The position numbers and the translations under genes were made by a program. Positions 45,490 through 56,000 of a stretch of DNA of 64,000 bases are shown here, in pieces. The notes under the pieces were generated by a model, which was not told where the DNA came from, made no database searches, and worked only from the letters and a program-made list of their open reading frames with translations. Each line of letters opens with the position of its first letter. The stretch's first letter is position 1. Source of the DNA: Cognaticolwellia beringensis (lineage in GTDB: Bacteria > Pseudomonadota > Gammaproteobacteria > Enterobacterales > Alteromonadaceae); contig NZ_CP020465.1 of NCBI RefSeq assembly GCF_002076895.1, forward strand, positions 1,364,001 through 1,428,000, read 5' to 3'.

Positions 45490-45784
45490 AGATAATTTTA
45501 TTTATTAATGTTGTTCATTTATGGGGATGGTTATTAGCTAATTCAATAGAAAGTTGATTAGTGTTTATAAAACACAAATGGAAGTAGCTATAAAAGCTTT
45601 TAATAAGTGTGCTTTTGTAGAGGTCTCTGGATATATTTGTTTCAATTTTTGATTAATTGGTTTCGTTTAAGTTATGTTTTAGTGTTTTTATGTTTCGTTC
45701 TGTAATTTATTTTGAATTTCACCGTGTAAAATGAAAGTTAGTATGTAATAATACAGGGGTGGTAACGTTAATCAGGAGAGCATT
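45490..45784. promoter_or_regulatory. Divergent region upstream of the 49-residue gene
   Basis: About 295 AT-rich bases between the NUDIX gene start and the small gene. TATGTAATAAT around 45741-45752 is a candidate -10 and TTGAAT near 45710 a candidate -35, but this is a weak guess. Confidence 0.35.
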
Positions 45785-45934
45785 ATGGCTCACGAAGAAA
45801 CAGTGAATGTAATAGAACCTAGCGAAAACGCTAATGGCATGTTAAAAACTATTGATCAGCAATTAACTGACGCTAATGCAGAAATTGAAGATCTTAGAAT
45901 GCAAATTGCTTGGTTAGAACGCTCTTACGAATAG
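45785..45934 (+). CDS. Small coiled-coil protein (49 aa)
   Basis: Too short for routine calling. The ATG at 45785 has an excellent ribosome site (AGGAGA 7 bases before). The product is acidic, with a SENANGMLKTIDQQLTDANA helix and an EIEDLRMQIAWLERSYE end, a heptad-like coiled coil reminiscent of SlyX. A perfect terminator follows immediately, so it is a clean single-gene transcript. The function is unknown; the closest visible style is SlyX-like. Confidence 0.78.
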   Translation: MAHEETVNVIEPSENANGMLKTIDQQLTDANAEIEDLRMQIAWLERSYE

Positions 45935-45948
45935 AAAATATTATTCTG

Positions 45949-45985
45949 AAAAGGCCAGTATGAATTTCATACTGGCCTTTTTTTT
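45949..45985 (+). terminator. Strong terminator after the 49-residue gene
   Basis: AAAGGCCAGTATG and complement (13 bp), short loop, then eight T residues. A textbook intrinsic terminator, 15 bases after the stop. Confidence 0.9.
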
Positions 45986-46202
45986 ACCTAAAATTTGATC
46001 AGATAAATACACTTTTTAAAAGTGAGCCGTTTCAATATTCGTTTTTACAAATTAATGACGGAGAAAAAAATTAAATTTTTTATGAATTCGTATGCAGTTG
46101 GTCAGAATGCAATTTAATGTGTACTCTCGAAATATTGTCTTTGTTGTTGCCTTATTTCTGAGATTGAATTTAATGGGCAGCATTAATATTTAAGGTTATA
46201 AA

Positions 46203-48158
46203 ATGCGTCGTTGTGTATCAAATATTACCCATTTCGGTAGACTAAAAATTGTGGCTTCAAGTTTAATCTTAGCCAGTTTTTTACCCGGTTGTACAATTGA
46301 AGATGGAGAGTCGATGAACTTAAATGATTTAAGTAACGTACCGGAAGTTGCAACTAGTAATGAACATACTGAACAAGGTAAGCCTGTTGTTTATCAAGTG
46401 TTCACTCGGTTATTTGGTAATAAAAATACGACAAATAAACCTTGGGGAACGATAGATGAAAACGGTGTGGGTAAATTTAGTGACTTTACTAATACGGCAT
46501 TACTGGGCATTAAAGAGTTAGGTGTTAGTCATATTTGGTACACAGGCGTTCCACACCATGCCTTGATTGGTGACTATACAAAATTCGGTATTAATAATGA
46601 CGACCCAGATGTAGTAAAAGGTCGCGCAGGCTCGCCTTATTCTGTTAAAGATTACTACAGTGTTAATCCAGACTTAGCCGATAACCCAGCTAAGCGCTTA
46701 GAAGAATTTGAAGCCTTAATTGCCAGAACGCATCAACAAGGCATGAAAGTGATTATTGATATTGTGCCAAATCATATTGCACGCGACTATCAATCGTTAG
46801 GTAAACCTGAGGGGGTACGTGACTTTGGCGCTGACGATGACAAAACGGTTGAATTCTCAGCGGATAATGACTTTTATTATGTTGTGGGTGAAGACTTTAA
46901 AGTACCTAAATCTAATGATGGTTATGCTCCATTAGGTGGTGAAAAACATCCGTTAGCTGATGGGATATTTAACGAGTCACCTGCAAAGTGGACTGGCAAT
47001 GGTTCACAAGCGGCGCAACCTAGCATTAACGACTGGTATGAAACCGTAAAAGTGAACTATGGTGTTAAGCCTGACGGCAGTTATACCTTCGCAAGGTTAC
47101 CTGAAGCATACCGTTTTAAAAGTTATCAAGCGCATAGTGAATTTTGGCGTCATAAAAAAGTGCCTAATTCTTGGATGAAATTTCGTGATATTACACAATT
47201 TTGGCTGGATAAAGGCGTAGATGGCTTTCGCTACGATATGGCTGAAATGGTACCCGTTGAGTTTTGGAGTTATTTAAACTCAGCCATAAAAATGACCAAT
47301 AAAGATGCTTTTATATTGGCAGAAGTTTACAACCCCAAACAATATAGAAACTATATTCAGCTAGGAAAAATGGATTACTTGTATGACAAAGTCGATTTTT
47401 ATGATCGCCTGAAAGATATTATGCAAGGTCACGGCAATACCGCTGATTTAGCTAATATTGCGCAGCGTTACAGTGATATTGAACAACACTTATTACATTT
47501 TTTAGAAAATCATGATGAGCAGCGTATTGCCAGTCCTGACTTTGCCGGCAGCGCCGAAAAAGCAAAGCCTGCCATGGTGGTTTCCGCGCTAATTAGCCGT
47601 TCACCCACCATGATTTATTTTGGCCAAGAAGTTGGTGAAGATGGCAGTGAAGAAACAGGCTTTGGCGACCCAACGCGTACCACTATTTTTGATTATGCTG
47701 GCGTACCTGCGCATCAACGTTGGATGAATGGCGGTAAGTTCGATGGTGGCCTGTTGTCTGATAAAGAGAAAAACTTGCGTGACTTTTATCAACGCTTGAT
47801 GACCATTTCAGCGCAAAATAGCGCAATGTTAGGGAGTTACCAAAGCTTACATGAAAATAACCGTAAAGCGTTAAGTACTTATAATCATCTGCAATTTGCA
47901 TTTGTTCGTTGGCAAGCACATGAAAGGTTAGTTGTTGTTAGCAACTTCGATAGTGAAAATAGCTATCAATATAATTTGCAAATACCGAGCAATTTAGTGA
48001 ATCAATGGCAATTACCTGCGGGTGAATACCCGCTAGTAGATTTACTTTATGGCAGTTCAAATATCCTAACGGTTCACGCTGATAAAACCGCCACGGTTAA
48101 CGTGACTATGTTGCCATTAAGCTCTTTTGTTTATCAACTGCAGGCAGCTAAGTCATGA
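46203..48158 (+). CDS. GH13 alpha-amylase-family lipoprotein
   Basis: 651 residues with lipobox LPGC (Cys30), so it is membrane-anchored outside the cytoplasm. GH13 catalytic residues are the nucleophile Asp345 (GFRYDMAEM), acid/base Glu374 (ILAEVYNP) and Asp438 (LENHDEQR); DIVPNHIARDYQ is region I. A large insert (GAGDDDK-like region, about 195-260) precedes the barrel core. It likely cleaves alpha-1,4-glucans at the cell surface or in the periplasm. It overlaps the GH31 gene by 4 bp (ATGATG/TGA), so the two are coupled. Confidence 0.87.
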   Translation: MRRCVSNITHFGRLKIVASSLILASFLPGCTIEDGESMNLNDLSNVPEVATSNEHTEQGKPVVYQVFTRLFGNKNTTNKPWGTIDENGVGKFSDFTNTALLGIKELGVSHIWYTGVPHHALIGDYTKFGINNDDPDVVKGRAGSPYSVKDYYSVNPDLADNPAKRLEEFEALIARTHQQGMKVIIDIVPNHIARDYQSLGKPEGVRDFGADDDKTVEFSADNDFYYVVGEDFKVPKSNDGYAPLGGEKHPLADGIFNESPAKWTGNGSQAAQPSINDWYETVKVNYGVKPDGSYTFARLPEAYRFKSYQAHSEFWRHKKVPNSWMKFRDITQFWLDKGVDGFRYDMAEMVPVEFWSYLNSAIKMTNKDAFILAEVYNPKQYRNYIQLGKMDYLYDKVDFYDRLKDIMQGHGNTADLANIAQRYSDIEQHLLHFLENHDEQRIASPDFAGSAEKAKPAMVVSALISRSPTMIYFGQEVGEDGSEETGFGDPTRTTIFDYAGVPAHQRWMNGGKFDGGLLSDKEKNLRDFYQRLMTISAQNSAMLGSYQSLHENNRKALSTYNHLQFAFVRWQAHERLVVVSNFDSENSYQYNLQIPSNLVNQWQLPAGEYPLVDLLYGSSNILTVHADKTATVNVTMLPLSSFVYQLQAAKS

Positions 48159-50740
48159 TGAAAAAATCTTTATTTGAATCTAAAACCGTGATGATATCTA
48201 CCGTTATATATCTTATTACTTTGATATTAATATCTATTAGCTGGCAAGGCTTTACTCGTGATTATATTGCTTATCAATTATCAGGTAGCACCTTAGAAGT
48301 CACTACTAGCGATGGCAAAGTTGAAATTAATGCGCTCAATCAATCTGCGTTCGAAGTGCATTATCAACCGTTTGGCTTTAAGCAATTGCCGTCATTTGCT
48401 ATCGACAACGCGAGCACTTTAAACAAGAAAGATAACAGAAACTTAACGGTTGTAGATTCTGCGAAAGCGTTAACCTTGAGCAGTAAAACCTTGGTGGCCA
48501 TCATCAATAAATCACCTTTTAGTATTCGTTATACCAAACCCAATGGCGAGTATATCGCCGCTGAAGAGCTTGGGCTTTTTACTCAGAAACCTCAAGCTGT
48601 AATGCCAAAAGTCACTGTAAAAACTGACGAAAATACACTTGCCGTTGACAACGAAGTTATTGAAGTAGCAGACTTAAATGCAGCGCCTCCGATTGAATTT
48701 ACTTTAGGGTTTCGTTTTAAATTACAACCTCAAGAGAAAATTTTAGGTGGTGGTCAACGGGTGTTAGGCATGGATCGTCGTGGTCACAAAATGCCACTAT
48801 ACAACCGTGCTCATTACGGATACGAGGCTCACTCAAACCAAATGTACTATGGTTTGTCGGCTATTATGTCGAGTAACAAATATATTATTGTCTTTGATAA
48901 TTCGGCGAACGGAGAACTTGATATTGGCCATGACGAAGCCGATATATTGCAGTTTAGTGCCATTGGCGGTCGCACGTCTTACCTTATTATTGCCGGTGAT
49001 AGTTATCCCAAATTAATTGAAAACTTAGTTGATGTTACCGGTAAACAACCATTACCTCCACGTTGGAGTTTAGGTAATATTGCCAGCCGTTTTGGCTACC
49101 ATAGCGAGCAAGAAGCGCGTGCTGTGGTACAAAAATATCATGATGAAGACTTTCCGCTTGACGCTATTGTGTTTGATTTATATTGGTTCGGTCCTGATAT
49201 AAAAGGCCATATGGGCAATTTAAATTGGGACAAAAAGGCATTTCCAACGCCAGTTGATATGATCAAAGACTTTAAAGCCAAAGGTGTTAATACCATTATG
49301 ATCACGGAGCCCTTTATTTTAACTTCTTCAAGTCAATGGCAAAGTGCGGTTGAAAATAGCGCCTTAATGAAAAACGCCCAGGGGCAACCTGAAAAGTTTG
49401 ACTTCTATTTCGGCAATACGGGTTTAGTCGATGTTTTTGATGAAAACAGTCAAGACTGGTTTTGGCAATATTATCAAAACCTCGCCGAGCAAGGTGTTGC
49501 AGGATGGTGGGGTGACTTAGGCGAACCTGAAGTGCATCCTGCGAATGGATTGCATAACTTTGCTGGAGGTAAAATTACCGGTGATGAAGTGCATAATGCT
49601 TATGGTCATAAATGGGCTGAAATGGTTTTTAAAAGGTTACAGAAATTTCAACCTGAAACACGGCCATTTATCTTAATGCGTTCAGGTTTCATTGGTTCAC
49701 AACGTTACGGCATGGTGCCATGGACAGGTGATGTCAGTCGCAGTTGGGGTGGTTTTAAACCACAAGTAGAATTAGCACTTCAAATGAGCGTGCTCGGTTT
49801 AAGTTATATCCATTCAGATTTAGGTGGCTTTGCTGGCGATGGCCCGATAGATAAAGAACTTTATATCCGTTGGTTACAATACGGTGTTTTTCAGCCCGTT
49901 TATCGCCCACACGCTCAAGAAAATGCCAAGCCAGAGCCGATATTTCATGACACTGAAACTAAAGATATTTTGCGTGAATACGTTAAGTTACGTTATCAGT
50001 TGATGCCTTACATTTACTCGTTAAGCATTGAAAATGGCTTAACAGGTATGCCGATCATGCGTCCGATGTTTTTTGAAGATGAAACAAAGCTAAGTCTTAT
50101 TGATGAAAAGGACAATTACTTTTATGGCAATGCCTTACTGGTAACGCCCGTTACTGAACAAGGTGCCCGTAGTGTCGAGGTGAACTTGCCAACAGGTGTT
50201 TGGTTTAACTTTTGGAATGATAAACGTTATTCAGGCAACCAAAAAGTGACTATAGCTGCACCGCTAGATCAAACGCCGGTTTTAGTACGAGGTGGCGCTT
50301 TTATTCCTATGGTTGAAGCGGTGCAATCAACTAAAGACTACAACACTAAAAATTTAATCTTACATTACTACGCTGACGCATCGGTAAAATCATCTTCTGC
50401 AATGATGTATAACGATGACGGTAAAGATCCTAATTCGCTCGCTAACGGTGATTATGAAACACTGACCTTTAATGCCGAACAACAAGGCAATAACTTGTCG
50501 TTTAACTTGCAACAAGCGGGCGACTTTTCAGGAATGCCTGCATCACGTAAATTGAGTGTAATGATCCATAATTTTGAAAGTACTCCTGTGAAGATAAAAG
50601 TTAACAATAAGGCGATAAAACTAGTAGCGAATCAACAGCAGTTCACTGATCACGCTATTGCTGCTTGGTATGATAGCCATACTAAGCAACTGCAAATTAA
50701 AGCTGAGTGGAATAAGACGGTGAATATAACTATAAATTAA
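48155..50740 (+). CDS. GH31 alpha-glucosidase-family protein
   Basis: 861 residues. An N-terminal hydrophobic segment (TVMISTVIYLITLILISIS) anchors it or serves as a signal. The beta-sandwich N-domain is followed by the GH31 barrel with nucleophile Asp454 (GWWGDLGEPE) and acid/base Asp526 (PWTGDVSRSW). C-terminal beta domains follow. It probably releases glucose or a related sugar from the ends of alpha-glucan oligosaccharides made by the GH13 partner. Cotranslated with it. No sugar transporter or regulator is adjacent. Confidence 0.88.
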   Translation: MMKKSLFESKTVMISTVIYLITLILISISWQGFTRDYIAYQLSGSTLEVTTSDGKVEINALNQSAFEVHYQPFGFKQLPSFAIDNASTLNKKDNRNLTVVDSAKALTLSSKTLVAIINKSPFSIRYTKPNGEYIAAEELGLFTQKPQAVMPKVTVKTDENTLAVDNEVIEVADLNAAPPIEFTLGFRFKLQPQEKILGGGQRVLGMDRRGHKMPLYNRAHYGYEAHSNQMYYGLSAIMSSNKYIIVFDNSANGELDIGHDEADILQFSAIGGRTSYLIIAGDSYPKLIENLVDVTGKQPLPPRWSLGNIASRFGYHSEQEARAVVQKYHDEDFPLDAIVFDLYWFGPDIKGHMGNLNWDKKAFPTPVDMIKDFKAKGVNTIMITEPFILTSSSQWQSAVENSALMKNAQGQPEKFDFYFGNTGLVDVFDENSQDWFWQYYQNLAEQGVAGWWGDLGEPEVHPANGLHNFAGGKITGDEVHNAYGHKWAEMVFKRLQKFQPETRPFILMRSGFIGSQRYGMVPWTGDVSRSWGGFKPQVELALQMSVLGLSYIHSDLGGFAGDGPIDKELYIRWLQYGVFQPVYRPHAQENAKPEPIFHDTETKDILREYVKLRYQLMPYIYSLSIENGLTGMPIMRPMFFEDETKLSLIDEKDNYFYGNALLVTPVTEQGARSVEVNLPTGVWFNFWNDKRYSGNQKVTIAAPLDQTPVLVRGGAFIPMVEAVQSTKDYNTKNLILHYYADASVKSSSAMMYNDDGKDPNSLANGDYETLTFNAEQQGNNLSFNLQQAGDFSGMPASRKLSVMIHNFESTPVKIKVNNKAIKLVANQQQFTDHAIAAWYDSHTKQLQIKAEWNKTVNITIN

Positions 50741-50748
50741 ATGAGTTC

Positions 50749-50776
50749 ATGAGCATTAACTTTGTTTAGTGCTCAT
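50749..50776 (+). terminator. Weak hairpin after the GH31 gene
   Basis: ATGAGCA and complement with an inner A/T-rich continuation, and a later TTTTTT (about 50790-50796). A plausible but weak transcript end. Confidence 0.4.
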
Positions 50777-51005
50777 AGTTTACTGCTAATTTTTTCGATG
50801 TATCGGCTGCTTTTTAATACAAATATATACTGTTGATTTGTATTGAAATGTTACTGCTTTTTTATGTAATATCGAGCTCTCCTTGAAGGTTACACAATTT
50901 TTTAACCACTTAAACCAAAATACAATAAGCGGTTGAACACTCATAGGTTGAAGCCCACTATTAATTAACTTACACTGCTGTTTCGTTGTTAAGAGAACTA
51001 AAGCT

Positions 51006-51377
51006 GTGTTTAATCGTCTGTTAATTATAATGTTTGCTCTTTTGTTTGCTGGTCAAACAATTGCGTCTGCTTTTGATTTACACAGCAGCCATCAAGATAC
51101 TGATTCAACACAAAACTTGTCTCATCGTAACTTAGATGAATCACATAAATCTCATCAAGAAGGCGCGTTAGCTAATACGCTTAATAATGCTGATGTCGGT
51201 GAGCAAGACCCATACGACTGTCATCATTGCTGCCATTGTCATGCGCCATCCGTTGTTTATATTACTTGTACTATCGCAACAAGTTTTATGCACAAAAGTA
51301 ATGATAATATTTCGACCAGAAAAGTGGCCTTAGTGTCACTTTGGATAACACCCGAACATCGCCCACCCATAGTTTAA
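51006..51377 (+). CDS. Small exported Cys/His-rich protein in metal-efflux locus
   Basis: 123 residues from GTG at 51006 (AAGAGA upstream). It has a signal peptide (LLIIMFALLFAGQTIA), then a His-rich stretch (HSSHQDTDSTQNLSHRNLDE) and the cluster CHHCCHCHAP around residue 75. It resembles DUF2946-type or CopZ/CzcE-like periplasmic metal-binding proteins in style, but I cannot name the family. It lies upstream of the RND adaptor and pump, and probably binds the metal they export. Confidence 0.65.
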   Translation: MFNRLLIIMFALLFAGQTIASAFDLHSSHQDTDSTQNLSHRNLDESHKSHQEGALANTLNNADVGEQDPYDCHHCCHCHAPSVVYITCTIATSFMHKSNDNISTRKVALVSLWITPEHRPPIV

Positions 51378-51588
51378 AACTTACCGCTACTTTATCTGAA
51401 CAAGCAACACGCTGGTTTGGATATTTATGCTTTGTTAATCGATAGTGTTTGTTTTTTTAACGACATTCAGCTGAGTTACTTGCTTCATGCGAGTCAGCAC
51501 TGTTTGATGTGTTTTAGTCAATCAAGTCAATAAACCTCGATTTTCAATCTTAAAAGTAATCTTAAAAAATAAAATTAAGAGTATCACT

Positions 51589-53061
51589 ATGAGTAAGTTT
51601 CACCTTAGAAGCCTTAATATGGCTGCGCTATTTATACGGTATATTTCAGGTTCTTCAAATCTAAATTCTCTAGCAAAGTTCGCTGTTTTACCATGCATGT
51701 TCACTTTCAGGAGAGGAGCAGGTTTATTAATACCTTTAACCTTAACTATGGTGTTTAGTACTTCAGTAATGGCACTGGTAGCCGGTTCGACAGCCGAAGA
51801 ATCATCTGCAATACCTGCAACATTATTAGAAAACCATGCCAGTCATGCTCACAAAGAAAGTGAAACAACTGAGCAAAAAACACATAAAACTAAAGCAGCT
51901 CCGCACCAGCATGGCGAAGACGTTGGTGAAGCAGTTCATGTGAATGAAGGCGATAAAAATGACCTTAGCCAAAACTTTTCTCAAAGCGCTTTACAAGCTT
52001 TATCAACGGGTAATGAATCTGCAGAAGATAACCATCAAGACGGTGTAAGTTTCAGTGCTGAAAAAATGGCACTTGCCGGTATTGAAGTTTCAGCAATATC
52101 AGCAAAAACATTTGCCAGTCATGTTTATGCACCAGGTGAAATTAAAGCCAATGGCTATAAAAGCTATATTGTTTCTCCGCGCACTGAATCTGTTGTGGTT
52201 TCTCGCCATGCCACATTAGGGCAACATGTTGAAAAGGGCGATGCTTTAGTCACTCTGTTCAGTGAATCGGTTGCCGAAGCACAAGCGAAATACCGTGTTG
52301 CCTATAATGACTGGCAACGAAATAAAAAACTCGGCAAAGAAACCGTGAGTGAAAGCCAGTTATTAAGCGCAGAAACCGATTATATTGCCGCCTACAGTCG
52401 TTTGAAAGCCTTTGGCTTAACTGAAACTGCTATTGCACAAGTTGTTAAAGGTAACTTATTAAATGCTTATGTAGAGGAGTTAGGCGAATACACCTTAATT
52501 GCACAGCGAGCAGGAGCGGTACTCAGTGATGATTTCTCGCAAGGGCAAAGGCTATCAGCTGGAGACGCCATTATGGTGTTAGCTGATGAAAGTGAGCTTT
52601 GGGTTGAAGCGCGCGTTTCGCCAAATAAGCAATTGAATTTACCCAAAGGCACGCAAGCGGTTATTGAAATTTCTGATCAATACTTTGTCGCCACTGTCAT
52701 TCAAGAGGCACATACCATAGACCCAAAAACGCGTACCCGTATCGTACGCTTGGCGGTTAAAAATGATCACGACCGTCTCCATCCTGGCATGTTCGTTAAT
52801 GTAAATTTTAGCTTTGAAACTAACGCGGCAGTAATGGCGGTACCCGAATCAGCACTTATGCGTTCAAGTGATGGCGATTGGACGGTATTTGTTGAAGGAC
52901 ATCCTGGTGAGTTTTCTGCGGTTGAAGTGATATTAGGTCGTTCGTTAGGACGTTTTCGTGAAATCTCAGGCCTAGCTTCACAAACTCGTATTGTAACAAA
53001 AGGTGCATTTTTTGTGGCTTCTGAAATAGCTAAAGGCGGCTTTGACCCGCATAACCATTAA
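51589..53061 (+). CDS. RND efflux periplasmic adaptor (CzcB/CusB-type)
   Basis: 490 residues. The N-terminal 65 residues look too long for a signal peptide; the export segment is LLIPLTLTMVFSTSVMALVAG, so a later start such as the ATG at 51697 is possible. A His-rich linker (HASHAHKESETTEQKTHKTK, HQHGEDVGEAVHV) follows the signal. Then come the membrane-fusion hairpin and barrel-sandwich (AKYRVAYNDWQRNKKLGKET), and beta-barrel domains. Its C-terminus ends GGFDPHNH. It bridges the RND pump to an outer-membrane channel not encoded here. Confidence 0.85.
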   Translation: MSKFHLRSLNMAALFIRYISGSSNLNSLAKFAVLPCMFTFRRGAGLLIPLTLTMVFSTSVMALVAGSTAEESSAIPATLLENHASHAHKESETTEQKTHKTKAAPHQHGEDVGEAVHVNEGDKNDLSQNFSQSALQALSTGNESAEDNHQDGVSFSAEKMALAGIEVSAISAKTFASHVYAPGEIKANGYKSYIVSPRTESVVVSRHATLGQHVEKGDALVTLFSESVAEAQAKYRVAYNDWQRNKKLGKETVSESQLLSAETDYIAAYSRLKAFGLTETAIAQVVKGNLLNAYVEELGEYTLIAQRAGAVLSDDFSQGQRLSAGDAIMVLADESELWVEARVSPNKQLNLPKGTQAVIEISDQYFVATVIQEAHTIDPKTRTRIVRLAVKNDHDRLHPGMFVNVNFSFETNAAVMAVPESALMRSSDGDWTVFVEGHPGEFSAVEVILGRSLGRFREISGLASQTRIVTKGAFFVASEIAKGGFDPHNH

Positions 53062-53095
53062 TTCATCGATAGCGAAGAAGTAGGAGCAGAATATT

Positions 53096-56000
53096 ATGTT
53101 TAATAAAATGATCGATTTTTCTGTCAATAATCGACTATTGGTGATGTTGATGTTAGTGGCAACACTGGTTGGCTCAGTGTTTATTATTCCGCAATTAAAT
53201 TTGGATGCTTTCCCTGATGTGACTAACGTACAAGTCGCCGTAAATACAGAGGCACCAGGCTTAGCGGCTGAGGAAGTAGAGCAACTTATTACTTACCCTA
53301 TTGAAGCGGTAATGTATGCCATGCCTGATGTTGAGCAAGTGCGCTCAATTTCAAAAACTGGTTTGTCGGGTGTTACCGTGGTTTTTAAGGAAGGCACGGA
53401 TATTTACTTTGCCCGTCAATTAGTATTTGAACGTTTACAAGCGGCAAAAGAATTAATACCACAAGGTGTAGGTACGCCAGAAATGGGGCCAAATACCTCA
53501 GGATTAGGGCAAGTATTTCAATACTTACTGATTGCTGATGAAGATGCCGGATATGACGCGATGGCGCTACGAAGCCTTAACGATTGGATTGTTAAGTTAT
53601 TGCTGATGCCGGTCGATGGCGTGACCGACGTATTATCGTTCGGCGGTAATGTTCGTCAATACCAAGTGAATATTGAACCGAGTAAATTACTCTCTTATGA
53701 GCTGAGTCAAAGCGATATTGTTAGCGCGCTAGAAAATAACAATAGCAATGTCGGTGGTTGGTACATGAATCGCGGGCAAGAGCAATTAGTGGTGCGCGGA
53801 ACTGGTTGGTTTAGTGGTGGTGCAGCGGGTTTGACTGATATTCAGCAAGTACCCGTTAAAACGGTAGCTGGTACAGTCATTACAGTTGCGGATGTCGCCA
53901 CCGTTGTACTTGGCAGTGAAATTCGCCAAGGTGCGGCCACTATGACTAGACGTGGCAAAAATGGTGAAATTGAAAGCCTTGGTGAAGTGGTTTCGGGTAT
54001 CGTACTTAAGCGTATGGGCGCAAATACAAAATCGACCATTGATGGTATTAATGCGCGCTTACCTTTAATTGAACAAGCACTGCCAAAAGGTGTGCGTTTT
54101 GAAGCTTTTTACGATCAGTCTGACTTAATCGTGAAAGCGGTTAACACTGTTGTTGAGTCACTTATTCTTGCGTTTATTTTTATCGCCATTGTACTAGCTT
54201 TGTTTTTAATGAACTTGCGTGCAACCTTTCTAGTATTAATATCCATTCCTATTTCAATAGCGATAACGTTAATGATCATGTCGTACTTGGGCTTATCGGC
54301 CAATTTAATGTCTCTTGGTGGAATAGCCGTGGCTATTGGCATGTTGGTTGATGGCTCAGTAGTGATGGTTGAAAACATGTTTAGGCATCTTAATCGCCCT
54401 GATGAAACACATTTAAGTCGCGCGATTGCTCGCAATGAAAGTGTGGGCTTAATTACTGCTCCAAAAGTAAGTGATAAAGAATCGAATAATAGCGCGCTGA
54501 GTGAGCGTAAAGCTGCTGACCCTGACCCGCATGATGTGGTGCACGATGACAGTAGCGGAATACCATTAAGATTAAAGCAAGCAGGTAAAGCGGTTTCTCG
54601 GCCAATATTTTTTGCGGCGTCAATTATTTTAGTGGTATTTATGCCGCTATTTAGCTTTGAGGGTGTTGAAGCTAAATTGTTTCAACCTATGGCGATAAGT
54701 ATTATTTTAGCGGTAATTTCGGCTATTTTTGTCGCTTTGATTGTTGTGCCTGCACTGGCAACATATATGTTTAAAAAAGGTGTTAAAGCGCGTGAAAGTA
54801 TTATTTTACGCCCACTTGAACGCTGGTATCGCAAAAGTTTAGCTCTCGCGATGCATCAGACCAAAGTGGTTATGGGTATCTCATTGATATTGCTGTTTAG
54901 TGCCATGGCTATAGTGCCGCAAATAGGTACTGAGTTTGTGCCCGAATTAGAAGAGGGGACGATTAACCTGCGCGCTACATTGGCCCCTTCTTCAAGCTTA
55001 GCTACCGCATTGCAAGTAGCCCCCATATTAGAGGAAAAGTTAATGGCTTTTCCTGAGGTTGACTATGCCCTTAGCCGCATGGGAAGAGCTGAAATTGGCG
55101 GTGATCCTGAACCTGTAAACAACATTGAGATTTATATTGGTTTGAAACCGGTTAGTGAGTGGACAAGTGCGAGCGACCGTTACGAACTTCAGCGGTTAAT
55201 GGCAATAGAGTTAGAACAATTTCCTGGCCTGTTGCTTAATTTTTCACAGCCTATTGCTACCCGTGTAGATGAATTATTGTCGGGGGTAAAAGCGCAATTA
55301 GCGATTAAACTTTTTGGACCTGATTTAACGATTCTCGCATTAAAAGGGCAAGAGATTGAAAGCGCTATTAAATCGGTAGAGGGTGCTCGCGATGTTGCTA
55401 TGGAGCAAATTGTTGGTGAAGCGCAGTTAGTGATTAAGCCTAATAGGCAACAGTTGTCTCGCTTTGGCTTTTCTGTTGGCGACGTAATGTCATTGGTGCA
55501 AAATGGTATTGGCGGTATCACCGCAGGGCAAGTTATTAATGGTAACGAGCGTTATGATATTTATGTGCGCTTACAGGAGAAGAGTCGGAATAGCCGCGAT
55601 GCCATTGCGGAGATACGTCTGCAATCGCCTACGGGTGCTTGGGTGCGTTTAGGCGACATTGCCGATATTTCGCTTGAATCTGGGCCACCACAAGTGCGTA
55701 GAGATGATGTGCAACGCCGAGTGGTTATTCAAGCCAATGTGCAAGACCGAGACATGGGTAGTGTTGTAGCTGATATTCGTGCGGTTATTGCCGCCAATGT
55801 GGATTTACCTGCGGGCTATTCAGTCGCTATTGGTGGTCAATTTGAAAATCAGCAGCGCGCGCAGGCAAGACTCGCTATAGTTTTACCTGTGTCATTAGCT
55901 TTAATAGCATTATTGCTATATTTTGCTTTTGGCTCAATCGGGCAAGCTATGCTGATTTTGGTGAATGTACCATTAGCTATTATCGGTGGTGTGTTTTCAT

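Noticed and set aside
45785..45934. Transcript fragment or small RNA rather than a gene
   Set aside because: A strong ribosome site and in-frame helix favour a protein; the small-RNA reading is not excluded but is weaker.
50880..50940. MerR-family operator before the metal locus (CTTGAAGGTTACACAA)
   Set aside because: The dyad does not extend as in CueR or ZntR sites and the spacing to the first gene is poor.
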